Shown here piece after piece: positions 35,001 through 47,440 of a stretch of 64,000 nt of DNA; the first letter of the stretch is position 1; each line of letters begins with the position of its first letter. The notes beneath the pieces were generated by a model, which did no database searches, was not told the DNA's origin, and saw nothing but the letters and a program-made list of their open reading frames with translations. The DNA comes from Paralvinella palmiformis (taxonomy: Eukaryota > Annelida > Polychaeta > Terebellida > Alvinellidae). The position numbers and the translations under genes were made by a program. The DNA lies in the NCBI GenBank assembly GCA_025642065.1, contig JAODUP010000463.1, positions 248,001-312,000 on the forward strand. The letters run 5' to 3'.

Positions 35001-36678
35001 ACAGATTACTTATTTTACTTAACCACAATATTCTCATAACTAACACTGATTTAATCACATTAAAGACAGTAAAGAGCTAAAACCTTAAATGATTTTGTTG
35101 TTATTGATCCACCAACTTGTGGATTATAAAATATGTGACTTGGCATATGTCATATTAATAACCCAGTTATATTAAATAATGAAAACCTGGTATTATTTTA
35201 TTTGTAGATTCAGTAGTAGCAGTATTTTAACCAGTGACTAGTGAATGATTGTGGTTTATTTTTATTCTAGTTACAAGAGTTGATAATCAGTGTGGACCAC
35301 AAACCTTAACTCAACCAAAAAGAGAACCATCACTCCATCAGATAGCTCCATCTGGTGGAAGCAAGCCGCAACTAATTGATGGTGTTGAGGAAAGGTTATG
35401 TAACATGGAAGATCATCTTGGCCTAACACATGGTGAGTTTCCTGTAGTGTGCCCATGCATGCATGTGTTTGTGTGTGCACGCACATGTGTGTGTGTGTGA
35501 GAGAGAAAGAGAGAGCTAGCTGTAATCTGTAATTACATTTTCCAGGGCGATCATTGAATCAAAATATTTATCATCGGCTACAGAAACTGGAGAACAGAAT
35601 TTTGTATCTGGAGAGTTTATCACCAGAATATTTCACAACCGAGGTGAGTAATGAAACCAGTATCAGGATATTCCACTTTTAGAGACAAGAACTTAGTTGC
35701 TTAGACTGATAAATAAGAGTAATAAATCACACAATGACTATATGTGCTTGTAGTATACTCCTGAAGCAGTTGAGATCCTATATCTGGATGTACTGTGCCA
35801 GGACAGGGAGTGCTTCAAGTATTGAGTAATGGATATTGTAGTTTAACATCTACATTATAGATCTTATATTTTTACATTTATATAATAAACTGTACATTTC
35901 ATATGTTGGGATCAGACAGCTTCAATCTCCATTGACAGTATTATATTCTATTGTTGCATTATATCTATTGTATGCGTGCATACGTAAATGGGAAATAAAT
36001 TTCAGTTCAGTTATATTTAAGGGAGTTAAATGTTGCTGATCTGGTTAGGTATATTTTATGAACATTGAAAGCATCTATGTTTTCAGGCTCCCGTTGAAAA
36101 GAAGTTCAGACCTGATGTATCATCAGACCAGCAATATGGCATGCCTACACATCAAGAGGTGAAATGGTCATTTCTGAGCTTTATATTGTTATAAAAAAAG
36201 CTTAGTCAGCTAGATTAAAAAACAAAGATTGTATTTATAAGTGAATCAAAATGTTTTATAATTAGAATAGGTGTCATATCAGTACTTTGAACTGCCAACA
36301 AATAGCCTATTGAGCATACAATATGTACAAAACAATGCTATCTAAGAAACATTTATATTTTAGCTAAGCATTTTTAACCGTATTGTTTTTGACTGATAGA
36401 TATATTTCAGTGCATCATATGTATATGTTATGCACATTAGTGATTTGGCTTCTAGAATTCAACAACATTCTCTGGCAGCATAGTTGATCATTTACTGTTT
36501 TCAAGTCTTATCATAGTGTTCCATTACTGTTATGATATCATGTCAATATTATGTATTCTTTTTCACTTAAAAGCAACCAGAAATGAAATTGGGAGACATA
36601 GATCAGAGGATTTACATGCTGAAGCAATCGCTGTTGTCACGCAAACACATGATGACTGTGAAGGTAGAATCTCACTAA
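32032..36678 (+). CDS. MBIP: MAP3K12-binding inhibitory protein 1 (ATAC complex subunit), first exon uncertain
   Basis: Eight exons with AG/GT borders and matching phases: 32032-32145, 32638-32793, 32917-33013, 33875-33943, 35271-35432, 35546-35643, 36087-36158 and 36574-36678 (stop TAA). They encode about 290 residues (human 344). Diagnostic stretches: IERRIKAFVEKKRLEADDMN, VREFCNLMKVESG, EDHCARTDAVYVAGMGGKSH, VTRVDNQCGPQT, VEERLCNMEDHLGL, IYHRLQKLENRILYLESLSP followed by EYF, and LGDIDQRIYMLKQSLLSRK. Two leucine-zipper-like segments near the C-terminus match the family. Known roles: subunit of the ATAC histone acetyltransferase complex, and binding/inhibition of the kinase DLK (MAP3K12). 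The N-terminal third (TDCETTIDLLLSSGNNQD...) is acidic and Asn/Ser-rich and does not resemble the vertebrate N-terminus, so an upstream exon is probably missed; a candidate lies at 27524-27535. Confidence 0.9.
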
Positions 36679-36764
36679 TTGAGCAGTTGAACCGATTGTA
36701 TACAACAGACAGTGTCTTTAAAAATGTGTGTAATTGTTTTGATTATACTCATGATGAAGGCAGC

Positions 36765-36770
36765 AATAAA
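36765..36770 (+). terminator. Polyadenylation signal of MBIP
   Basis: AATAAA 87 bases after the MBIP stop codon. Confidence 0.5.
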
Positions 36771-36801
36771 TAGAATGTAGAAGTATTAGATAGGTTTTAT
36801 C

Positions 36802-36826
36802 ATATATATATATATATATATATATA
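36802..36826. repeat. (TA)n microsatellite
   Basis: TA run of about 25 bases just past the MBIP 3' end. Confidence 0.95.
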
Positions 36827-37644
36827 GTTTATTATGTGTGTTATGATAATCATATTTTCCACCTATTGTTATTATCCACTCAAATAATGTATTCATTTGT
36901 GACATTATGAACCATAATTGCATTTTAGTTTCCTGCTGATTGTGTTGATATAAGTTAAGAACAATAGGAACTCTTTAACATTATTTGTGTTCAGGAAAAT
37001 AAGTGTAATACTTTATTACTAGGTAACACGTTGATAGATTCTGATTGTTGTAAGCTTCTAGGCTATTGTTTTCTTTAATAGTGAGCTCATTCTAGTAGAG
37101 TGTGTGACATGTGTGGAACTTTGTGATTAGTGTGGATATGTGTGAAACTTTGTGATTATTTAATGTAGTGATTCTGTATGGGAGAATATTAGAGAAAGAA
37201 AGAAAGATTTAATAAATAGTTTATATTTTTGTAAATTATATTCCAGGATAATTGGAATGACTGAGTGAGTTTATTGCCTGCATCTCTCTCTTTCTCTGTG
37301 TGTGTGTGTGTGTGTGTGATAGATTAATCCCTACGTTTTTGTTTTGTTTTTGACTAATATTTTATTTAAGGAGCAGTTGATTATTTATTAGTTTTGCAAC
37401 ACATTATAAAACTAACATCCTATGAATATTATTGTTGTACTTACATAACTCTGTAATATGGATTCAAGTTCCTCACTTTGTACTTTTACTGTTTGAAACA
37501 CCATTGCATAAAGATATATTTATTTCAGTGTGGTTAATGGCTGTTTAGTTAACAACCATGAAAATTACTTAATTTATCACCCAAAGTATCACAGCCAGCA
37601 CTGATAGCTTATGATTTTATTTTGCTGGACAGATCAGTGGTTTA

Positions 37645-37788
37645 TCAAAGCATTTTCAACACAAGATACAAAGACTCCACAGTCAGTAGGTTCGGGTGTT
37701 GCCAAAGATAATCTCGAGCTCTCATTGTGAACAAATCTACTAAACCATATCCATGTAGACCCGATTTCCATCTTCCCTGTTCAGTCAT
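37645..37788 (-). CDS. Unrecognised 47-residue terminal exon candidate
   Basis: Minus-strand frame preceded directly by CTTTGTAG| (acceptor-like) and starting MTEQGRWKSGLHGYGLVDLF, then TMRARDYLWQHPNLLTVESL, YLVLKML and TGA. It is rich in residues that random AT-rich DNA rarely codes (W, G, R, H), which suggests real or once-real coding sequence. It may be the last exon of a minus-strand gene whose other exons I could not find, or a relic. Function unknown. Confidence 0.35.
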   Translation of the reverse strand: MTEQGRWKSGLHGYGLVDLFTMRARDYLWQHPNLLTVESLYLVLKML

Positions 37789-38189
37789 CTACAAAGAGAT
37801 AATAATAATAATATCATTATGACTTTCAGAAGTCATATTTCACATATAGATTTTTCTATAAACTTGTTGGATGAAATGTTTTTTCTGTCTTTTTGTGTGT
37901 GAAGAGGTGATACTACTATTGATTCGTAAATCTAAATATTTAAGAAAAGGAGAATTTATACAGGTTCTTTATTAATTATTTGAGAAGATGCAATATCTGC
38001 TAGATTGTTTCAATTCAGGCAGTGGCTATCTTGAATTTTAAAATATATCTGGTTTCCTATTTCTATTTGTTCTGCAATGTGGTCATTGTTAGAAATAAAT
38101 ATGAAAGAACATTTCAGTCACAGCTTTATATCATCTGATTGAGAAGATATGGCATTTGATAAATATTCAAAATTCAAGTGACAGGTTTC

Positions 38190-38765
38190 TTGAATTTCAC
38201 AATAATAATAATATAATAAATCTTTATTTCAGAATCTCAGTCCATAGTAATACAATACAAGTAACTAATTATCACAGTAAATAAAGAGATTATGTACAAC
38301 ATCAGGCATGCCATTTTACATAATATCACATCCAAAAAAAAGCAAGTTATCAGTGGGGCATAAACAATTAAAACAGAGTATCTACTGATCACAGAATATC
38401 ATTTGCTAGTGTGTAGAATATTAAACCAGTAGCCCCAGATAAGAGAAGACAATGGAACAGAAGATAAAACAACACTCATAATAATACTATTTTAACTGGA
38501 CTGAAGCCTATGGATAAAATTTGTGATATGTTTCTTTTGTAATTCACCAAATGCAGATATGCCATAGTGAACAAACATTTCACTTGCGCTACAATGTTTA
38601 TCCAGTTTCATTAGTCACCTAAGGCTATTATTATAGCCTACACATAGTTTTTTCATAAGGGCTTCAGAAGAATCATACCAGAATTATGTACAGTATAGGT
38701 TAGCACAGTATGATTTAAATAAGAACACCTTGACATCATCAGAACAAAAACTAAATTTGCATTGG
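38190..38765 (-). mobile_element. LINE 3' remnant (third family)
   Basis: One minus frame reads SDDVKVFLFKSYCANLYCT, stop, FWYDSSEALMKKLCVGYNNS, LMKLDKHCSASEMFVHYGIS, AFGELQKKHITNFIHRLQSS, the usual C-terminal block of invertebrate LINEs (K.LFKSYC..LYC..W). It ends in GAAATAAAGATTTATT and an ATT-rich tail at about 38200. Two stops; dead. Confidence 0.7.
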
Positions 38766-39224
38766 CATAGAATTTACTATTAACATTTCCTCATGTTTTA
38801 TGGCTTATAGATACAGTTTAGATTTGGGGCCATTACCTGTTAAATACTTTTTTACCCCTTAATATCATATATATATATATAATAGATATGGTGATTTTAC
38901 CACCAAACCATTAATTCTTGTTATTTTCACATATCTTAATACTAATAAAGCTTTTAGAATAGATTTAACAATTTCAATCAATAATACACTGCTGAAGCTG
39001 AAGTATCATAAAGTCTAACATCAACAAATTCTACCAATCTGTTAATGAGGTGTTTTAAATAGTCACGTTTTAACCACTAAACTGTTTTTATCAACGGTTG
39101 CTCGTGTATTATGTAACTCCTTGCTATCGTCATTCACTGTACAAAAGGTATGAACCGGGGAAGATAGCTACCTAGACTTCTTTGGTATATTTGGACTGGG
39201 TATTACACTTTACCGAACTCATGA

Positions 39225-39239
39225 TCGCCATCTAGCGGG
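39225..39239 (-). promoter_or_regulatory. CTCF-like motif
   Basis: Minus strand reads CCCGCTAGATGGCGAT, a very close fit to the conserved animal CTCF core (CCgCTAGaTGGCGc). It lies in a gene-free stretch between MBIP and the PTK7-like gene. Confidence 0.35.
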
Positions 39240-39588
39240 AACTAGAGGAACTACAGGTGTCGGGCAGAAAAATATAGCAGATAACGCTGGCCTGGTACGT
39301 TCAGTTGGTAAAACAGTAGTTCACCGATGAGTGGTACTCGGAATGTATGTAATTGTTTTAACGATAAGTGTTGTTCACATGTAAGAGAAAGATTCCCGAG
39401 ATATTAATCTAACAACTGAGACAAACCATTTATACAGACCTCATGATGTGTTTAACTAAAAACTATTATTGAACACAAATAAGTTGCTTTCTCTAAGACT
39501 TCCCCCAGACCGAGTCTAGAAAATTATAGGAACACAGATCGATGGGAGAGTATTGTTCTATTTTATGTAAACCAAAATACGTTTCCGC

Positions 39589-39590
<2 letters not shown>

Positions 39591-39625
<35 letters not shown>
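39591..39625. repeat. (TA)n microsatellite
   Basis: TA run of 35 bases. Confidence 0.97.
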
Positions 39626-39628
<3 letters not shown>

Positions 39629-42600
39629 GTATGAGTGAGTGAATGAATGATATGACTTTATTTGTCAAATGTTTCCGTTGTTTTATACCACATTTAAACT
39701 AGACGAATTAACTTAATGATTAACTCTGGATCTAGCCGATGTTTATTACACGTTCTCCATCGTACACGGATCAAATGACACTCTGTTACCTACGACTGGC
39801 ATTATGGAACCGGCTAGTTATTATAACGGAGCACGTTAAAATAATATTTAATAGTCTTATATCCAATCTAGTAAAGGATATTATAAGTGAAAATAGCAAC
39901 TCGGATAGCAGGAGTATATGCCTGTGTAAACATGATGTTCTTGTATAAACACGTACAGCTATAATAAAAATTTATGACGTAGACTAATCACGGACACTTG
40001 ATTACCTTATTTACCTAATTACTCAGTAATATAGGTAATAATTAATACAAGAGATAAACTGCATTCGACCAGTCATCATATTAAACCTGGACCGTAATCC
40101 ACAAAGTAGGTCATTCATTGCCCAAGTACATTCTTGCTTCAGTAATGCTCTTTTCTATGGTCAACAACTAATTATAATATTTGCCATGTCGTCTACATAA
40201 TTGATCTAGTATTTTCCGTTTACTTTAAACGTCTAGTATAAATTGATATGTGCTACACTATGTGTATATGGTAATGTGGACAAATGGAACATATCTACCG
40301 GATACTCGACTTTATCCCATGTTAAGATCAAATTACGCTTCTACCCCATAAATTAGATAGAACCCCCCCCCCCCCCCCGATACAACGCGGCTCCGTTGGA
40401 ATGGTCCCTTTTCGATATCCAGAATTTATTTGCGGATGACACGAAGACGACACGGAAGTGATGGAAGACTGCTAGGTTTGGTTTATAACGTTGTAAACGA
40501 GATTTCTTACAGATAGATACCATAAATTGTATTAATATCACATCGATCGGAGATGGACGGTGGAAGAAAAATAATAATATTACACGAATACTATGTCCGG
40601 TAAAGGAGTAAAAAAATATTAAAAAGCGTTAGATAATGAAGTTGGGGCTTTGGTAGACCGAACACTTATTGTTATTACTATAGGCCTAGTACTTCTGTAT
40701 TGTCATACACCGGGTACTAGGTCCATAACGGATACCTAAGAGATGTCGTAGATCAAGACCAGAGAACATAATCTTGAATTGTCGAAATCATCTTTAACTG
40801 GGTTATTTTATCGCTATACAGCGGGTATTAGGTACATAAAAGTTCACCAAGACGAGAGAACTTAATCTTGATTTAACCAAACGCCAAACGAACCGGTGAC
40901 GTCAGCGGTGTGATTTCGTAGCTGAAAAAAAGGTAGCCAATAATATATAACAGGATTTATCTGTAAATTGTCACAGGAAAAAGGTTAGCAAATCTTGTAG
41001 TCAATGGTTACAAAGCTAATCATTCTAGCTGGTCGTGCCTAACCATTAGAAATCTGATAACGAACAATTAGACCGAATTCGAAACAAACTCTGGATGATC
41101 TGTTGGGGTGGAAGGAAACTACTCAGCCTAATGGCGTAGAGATTTTGTCAACTATTTACTATTACCGCAGGATATTTGCCCAGAAAGCTTTGACTTCTGC
41201 TGTGGTTATAAATTTGTTATTGGAAATTAATATTTACAACCCGTTAACAGCCGTTTTATAAATGGTATCATTTTCATTGTGCACGCCACAGTTTGCTCAG
41301 GCCTTAATATTTAGAACGTTAATTAACTTGCATGTTTAGCTAAATGAGAGAATCTGGTCTAATATACCTGATAAGTGATAAGTTTAGCTTGTTTGTTGTT
41401 GGTCTGTTTTTGTAATAAATAGGCATTAGTTTAAAAGATTGGCCTAAGCCGATGTTTATTACAACCAATAGAACAATAAAGTCTCCGTGTGCAATAATGT
41501 CTACACATACATTTGTGTGTCAGTCGGGAACTTTTTTTTTAACTTTACGTTTATTACTGAGATTAGTTCAAACAGACCAGTTATACCGCGGGTATGTTTT
41601 AATGATAACTCTCCGACGTCAACAGATATCAACTGTATAATATACGTGTAGGAAGAGGCGCATAAACACATCCAAAAAACGATGTTGTGATTGTACTCTC
41701 GGTTCCAGGCACCATCTGTCATGGCGTATAGACACCCGTCATCTGTCTGGGTTAATTTCGTCGACTCTACTTATGCCCTCGTCAAATAGGTCGACGCCAG
41801 TTGTAAACAGATCTAAGGGTTCATTATGACGGATTACTACAATTGGCATTATTTGACTGGGCAGCGAGCTACAACGGCCAGCGACTGGCTTCGGAGAAAT
41901 TAATATTGACAAAAAGCAGTCGCTCCGAATGTGTGCTGCCCCTTCCCGCCTGGTGATCGGTGGCCGGTCTCTCAATACACCCAGGCCGGCTGGTTATATG
42001 GAGTCTTCCTGTTTGAACATCGCTCGATATGGCCGGCCGTAAGCTAACGCCGGCCATCGCATCTCATAGACGTTATTCCTCGCCGATTACCACAGGGACG
42101 ATTGACGTGCCGTGGACGAAGACGGCATTACTGCCAGATTACTGCCCTTTGGTGTGTTCGCTAAGGCCATAGCCGTGAAGATTTACGAGTCTCTTGGCAC
42201 AGCACCGGAAAGGTATTAGGACCCGTTTGATATTGGGTCATATATAGATGGTGGTCGCTGTCTAATGGACGTGTGTGTGTGTTATGTGTGTGACGAGGTT
42301 GGTGTATTAGACGGCAAGTGGTTTAGGTGGCTGCGAGCAGCGAGAGAAGTCGGTGATGTGAGTGGCACGGATTCTTTGGATGTTACAGGTTTTGTTTCTC
42401 CGTGTGTTGTTGTCAAGTTGTATTGCTCGCGAGATGTCGCCAGTGTAGTAAACCGGGAATTGTGATCAGTAAGAATAATACAATCTTACTGGTAAGGTAA
42501 GGACAAAAAGTGTGCGTGTGTGTGTGTCTGTGCTATACTTAATAAGTCTAGTTCAACAAGGGCACGCTTCTGTGCGTGATTTACACATAGTTTAATTGCA

Positions 42601-43384
42601 CAATATATAATGCCATAAATGTAATCTGTATAGATAACTAGATTTTAATTAACCTTGGTTTTTTGCTTCACCAAAATTTACCCACTTCACTTTTCATCAC
42701 CAAAACAGCCAGATGTAAACTGAGAACATATTTTAACCATAACAAAGAAGTATTGGCCAAGTGATATCTGTTGTCATGACGATAATAAAGTAATTCCATC
42801 GGCCCATTGTATACAATTTACAGTTCACTTCATCTGCACCGAGGTCACCCCAATGCGGTCATAAATAAATACATTCTAACCTCTGTGCATATTGAATAAA
42901 TCAATTTGGGAGCCACCAGGCGGACCGAAATTACCACCAGTGTTATAAATATGATTCCTCGCGGCACTGTGCCCTTTGTTCCTTTATGATAGTGTAATGT
43001 TAAATATTTCGCATTTATTCCTTAAATTTGGCCGTGCACCGTGAATTTAATATCCTCGGGCAAACAAAGGGTATAACTATACCAATGATAATTCATTATT
43101 TATACAGGTACCATATGGGATGGACGGAGAGCGGTTTACATTTTATTCGTAAGTTGTCAATCTCGGTCTGTTAATTAGCGTTCGCTTCCTGTTAAATTGT
43201 CCGCAGTTCGGCACCACGTCATCCATTCTGACGGTGAGTATAAGTCTTGGATTCTACGGTAAGTAGACTTTGAATGAGCTCTTTTTTGTCATCAAAATCA
43301 GCGTCTCATGTGTGCCATACTCCATCACTGGCGTAATATTTCTCGTGATGGTCATTATTTATGACTAGAACATGCAGTTCTTCC

Positions 43385-43590
43385 GCTGTGTAGTTGGTGG
43401 CATAGAGCGCTGCAGGTCTTCAGGATGTCGGATCGATTCCCGGCGTTGCCTGTGTCAGATATTTCAATCGCCAGTATAAAAGGCTTCGGCCTAGTCAGCT
43501 CATTTGCCATGGAGAAGACCATCGGCTGCATGTCTCGGGTTAAAATTCCATCTCACTCACTCACTCACTCACTCACTCACTCACTTGCAA
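43385..43590 (+). repeat. tRNA-derived SINE with CTCA tail
   Basis: Head TGTAGTTGGTGGCATAGAGC resembles a tRNA D-arm (A box), then GTCTTCAGGATGTCGGATC and B box GGATCGATTCCCGG. The body ends with a CTCACTCACTCA tail (43554-43584). The huge CTCA array at 59656-59914 could be an expanded tail of the same type. Confidence 0.7.
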
Positions 43591-44560
43591 TAAGTAAATA
43601 CAAGTCGATTTACAATAATAAGATGTCTATCATCACGTAACCTCTCTTACAACAAAACGACTAAGATTGATGACTCAACAGTGAAGCCATTTCCAGCCAT
43701 TTACCGGCTGTTCGTATCCAGTCATCAACACCGTCTTGTGCTGAAGACATCCAGTTTCCGGTTAACACTAAGACGGAGTAAAAATAATGTACGCGTCTCC
43801 TTCTCGCTACGCCTGTTGGGGTGTACTTGTCGATTCTTCCCGATACAGTATTGACCCAGCGTAAAGACAAAAATGGTTCTCCTAGGAAAGGGTGCAATTT
43901 ATCCAGAAGAAGGCTGCCTGTATACTGTCAACAAAAACATGTCTAGTCCAGTCCTTCAAAAACTGCAGTGTGGCTAGATTTTCATATTTTTTAAAGTTAG
44001 CTTCTGCTCAATCAATAGACCCAGTGATGTAATTATCCAATTCTAAAATGACACACGCGCGCGCGCGCTCGCCTTTATGGAGGCCCGCAGTGGCTAATTT
44101 GTCTCTAGATTGAAACCCTTCTAGGAACAGCGCTGTCAGCAAGGATATTATAGTATGTACTCTTGATCAAACTTCTACCAACAATACCTCGTTATCATCT
44201 GATTATTAAATGTTTAACTACCGTTGTTCCGTTTTCTTCAACCCCCCCCCCCCCAAATGGCTAATTGTTAGAGGCGAATAAATAAGGTTAGTGATAAACC
44301 CAGTGGTGCTTCTAGAAATTGTTAAAGCCACCAAGTCTTTATAAGAGAGAAAAATAATAGGTAATTGTATAATTAAAATAAATTAATTAACTTCGTGATA
44401 TTTTTACCTTTCTAGTAGCTAATTATGCCTATAAATATGGTTGTTCAAAACTATGTCTAGTTGAGCAATGGAAAACACTGTTAAAAATATATAAAAAACT
44501 GATGATAAAATTATTCTGTCACTAAGAATTGATTGGAAATAATTCAGCAGTGAAAAAACT
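43591..44560. other. Intergenic, no gene seen
   Basis: No supported frame. Contains a short CG-alternating run (about 44055-44069) and a poly-C tract near 44244-44254. Confidence 0.5.
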
Positions 44561-44631
44561 TGCGCCGCCCGGGAATCGAACCCGGGTCGCAAGAATGGGA
44601 ATCTTGCATGATACCACTACACCAGCGGCGC
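44561..44631 (-). tRNA. tRNA-Gly (anticodon CCC)
   Basis: Minus strand folds as a complete 71-base tRNA: acceptor stem GCGCCGC/GCGGCGC is perfect, D-loop contains TGGTGTAGTGGTA (A box), anticodon arm GCAAGA-TTCCCAT-TCTTGC gives anticodon CCC, and the T-arm CCCGGGTTCGATTCCCGGG is a perfect B box. The discriminator base is A and CCA is not encoded. It is followed on minus by TTTTTT, the RNA polymerase III stop. The sequence is essentially that of vertebrate tRNA-Gly-CCC, so it is very likely functional. Confidence 0.97.
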
Positions 44632-45555
44632 AGCTATCAGAGAATGCTTTATTTTCATCTTTTAGGAGTAAGCATTTTGCCAAATTCTTTTCTAAATTTA
44701 TTCAAGTTTGAAAAATTACGTTTGAATTCTAGTATTATTTACAAAATATCAAACTAGCCAACGATTATAAATACCTAGAAAAAGTATGCAAGGTTGAATA
44801 GCTCGCAACCGAGACCTTCCAGGTCATAACGTTTTCCTAAAGGACTACGTGGCATCAAGTCTTTGGACATAAAATACATCCTTTAATTTCAGATAACGAT
44901 TGTTTTTATTAAATATTAGTTTATCTAATTATTAATTACCTCATAGTAATAAGTTAAGCAATCACTACTTTACTGACCAGATGATTAATTGCCAATCAAT
45001 AACTTTTCAGTCAAAATAACAGTTAAACCAGTTACTGTTTTATTTACTATAATTAAAATGTGGGAAATAAATAAAATTTTGAATAAAATATTTGCCTTCA
45101 TTTCATATATCCGCCACCCTTTTACTTTCACCTTTGCTTGATAACAGTGTTATACTATTTGTGAAGTTTGCTATTTGCACATATACTACTGAATCAAGGA
45201 CTAATTACCTAGAAATGTAATTAGTGTAAATTAGTGTAGATTGGCTGGGTTACGTTAATTGGCAGTCCATATGTTATTATGGTGTTAATTACCTTCATTT
45301 GTAATTAATGGTTTGCAGGTCGTTGAAACCTTCTTACCTTTCATGAACAGTGAACTGCTCATCAGCATGATATCTGCCTAAAACTACCTTTTTTATTTCA
45401 AATATATACTAGCTGAATGAGACCTCTTAATGGCAAATTAGGCCAACTGATGTTATTACCCATTCAAAGCTTGCTACCATCACACATATTGAGATGGTGT
45501 ACCCATTTAGTTACCGTCATATGTGAAACCAGGCAGATATGCTCAGATTGAGCAC
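44632..45555. other. Intergenic, no gene seen
   Basis: Strongly AT-rich; no coding-like frame or clear repeat. Confidence 0.5.
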
Positions 45556-45560
45556 CATAT

Positions 45561-46103
45561 TTAATCTTCATCAAAGGTACATATGAAATCAGGCACTTGT
45601 CTTTCTAGAAGACTTATTCCACCGAATCCCTTATGAGGATTGTTACTGACATCCAACATAACCAATGCTGATTGGGGCGACAAAATATTACATATTGCAC
45701 CTAAGCCCTCCACTGTTATCTGGTTGTTGCTTAAGTCAACTGAAGTTATTGTCTCGGAACAAAACAAAGCTTCAGGCAATAACATGAGGCTTCCATCCTG
45801 AACTCCACAATGTGAGATAATCGATTTCAGTGCATGAAGACAAGATGCGAAAAGTCTGATCATGTCGCAGTTCAAGTTTCGGAAATTAACTTCTGTACTT
45901 CATTCCTTCTCAGCATGGACAATATCTCCTAGAACCTTTCTCCATGAACTTACCTCAACAATACAGAATTTCAATAGTAAAAGTTGGCCTTCCTCATTAT
46001 ACGTAAATGTAAAAGGAATATTTGTTTCTTCATTTTCTCTGATACATTTTCCTCCATCTATCTCTCTATCTGTAATTTGGGATTGTGAGCACCAGACAAC
46101 CAC
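45561..46103 (-). pseudogene. Leucine-rich-repeat gene fragment, broken
   Basis: Minus-strand frame reads NIPFTFTYNEEGQLLLLKF, EVSSWRKVLGDIVHAEKE, then TGA, then in the same frame STEVNFRNLNCDMIRLFASC, ALKSIISHCGVQDGSLMLLP, ITSVDLSNNQITVEGLGAIC, LVMLDVSNNP. The DLSNNQIT and LDVSNNP words are LRRs with the L.SL.LSNN.I pattern of ribonuclease-inhibitor-like repeats. The order (EEG..LL, then EVxSW, then LRRs) faintly recalls TONSL, but that is weak. The in-frame TGA and the lack of start or splice sites suggest a decayed fragment. The L2-like LINE begins about 25 bp past its left (5') end. Confidence 0.6.
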
Positions 46104-46127
46104 TGAACGAGATTGTCTACATTTCTT

Positions 46128-47440
46128 TTTCGGCCTATAAAAGTGGTCACAGCACTGAAACAGCCTTCGTATTGATGAAAAATTATATTATGATGTCAAT
46201 TGATCAAGGTAAGCCAGTAATACTTGTTCTTCTGGACCTGTCTGATGCATTTGATACAGTTGACCATTATCTACTTTTCTCTAGGTTAAAAAGACATGTT
46301 TGGTCTGTCAGGTAAAGTACTTGAATGGTTTAGATCCTATCTGGAACAATGCTCCCAGAGAGTGTCTGTTCATGGTATTTTATCTGACATTCAGTTTTTG
46401 TTATCTGGTGTACCACGGGGTTCAGTTCTTGGTCCTCTGGTTTTCACAATATATACTCGTCCTCTTGGGATCATTGCGCAGTGATATGGGGTTAAATATC
46501 ACTTGTATGCTGATGACACACAGCTGTATATATCACTGAATCTCGACAATGAGTTAAATTTCTCCTCTTCCTTGAAAAATTTAGAAGATTGTATTGCTGA
46601 TATTCAAAATCTTCTAAAACTAAATGATAATAAAACAACTATTTTATATTTGGCATCACCACATTGTGTTAAATCCTTAAATATACCAGTATTACAGATG
46701 GGTGCATCTTTGATTACCCCTAATGGGTCAGTACAAAATCTAGGGGTTATTTTTGACCAATGTATTAACATGCATGAACATGTCACATCAGTATACCCAG
46801 CTGCCTACTACCATCTTAAGAACATCCACTGTTTAAAAGCATTCTTGACACAAGAAGCACTTGTAACTGTAGTCCAAGACTATTGTAACTCCCTGTTACA
46901 TGGCATATCTGATTATAACATTAATTGCCTTCAGCGAATTCAGAATAATGCAGCTTGCATTGTACCAAATACTAGAAAATATGACCATATCACCCCAATT
47001 CTTAAAAAACTACATTGGCTACCTGTTAGACAGTGTATCCATTTCAAGATTTTGTTAATAACTTATAAATCTATTAATGATATGGTGCCAGAATACCTGT
47101 GTGAACTGGTCATCCAGTCAGATACTATTGCAGGTGTCAGTTTCTCGGCTCAAGTCATATGGTGATTGTGCGTTTAGTGTTGCAGCACCCACTTTGTGGA
47201 ATAGGTTGCCGGCAAATATTAAAAGTGTGTCGTCTCTTGAAAATTTTAAATCTCTTCTAAAAAGACACCTATTTAAGGTTGCTTTCACAGATAAATAATG
47301 ATTATCTGTTAAATCATTACAGGGTTTTTACAGACATATTATTTAGGGTATTATTATATTACATATTATTTGTACAGCGCCTTTGAATGGCTCATGCTAG
47401 TAAGGGCGCACTTTATTAAATATACATTATTATTAATATT
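46128..47440 (+). mobile_element. L2-like LINE, 5'-truncated copy
   Basis: Plus-strand RT frames: [80 protein letters not shown], then a 220-codon open stretch from YADDTQLYISLNLDNELNF through HITPILKKLHWLPVRQCIHF and MVPEYLCELV. The 3' end has TTGTACAGCGCCTTTGAATG, GCTAGTAAGGGCGC and a TTATTATTAAT tail. It has two frame changes and a truncated start (no endonuclease), so it is immobile, but it is less decayed than the copy at 28097-29549, which lies in the opposite orientation. Confidence 0.88.

Larger units (their letters stand above)
38766..43384. other. Intergenic region with no supported gene
   Basis: Several open frames of 60-80 codons (for example 41739-41975 minus and 42265-42465 plus) show no domain, no splice signals and skewed composition. 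Contents that can be named: a (TA)n run at 39591-39625, a CTCF-like motif at 39225-39239, a poly-C tract at about 40363-40379 and a GC-richer stretch 41700-42400. Confidence 0.5.

Noticed and set aside
41739..42057. Overlapping minus-strand frames in the GC-richer block
   Set aside because: No recognised motif, no splice context; GC content alone explains the openness.
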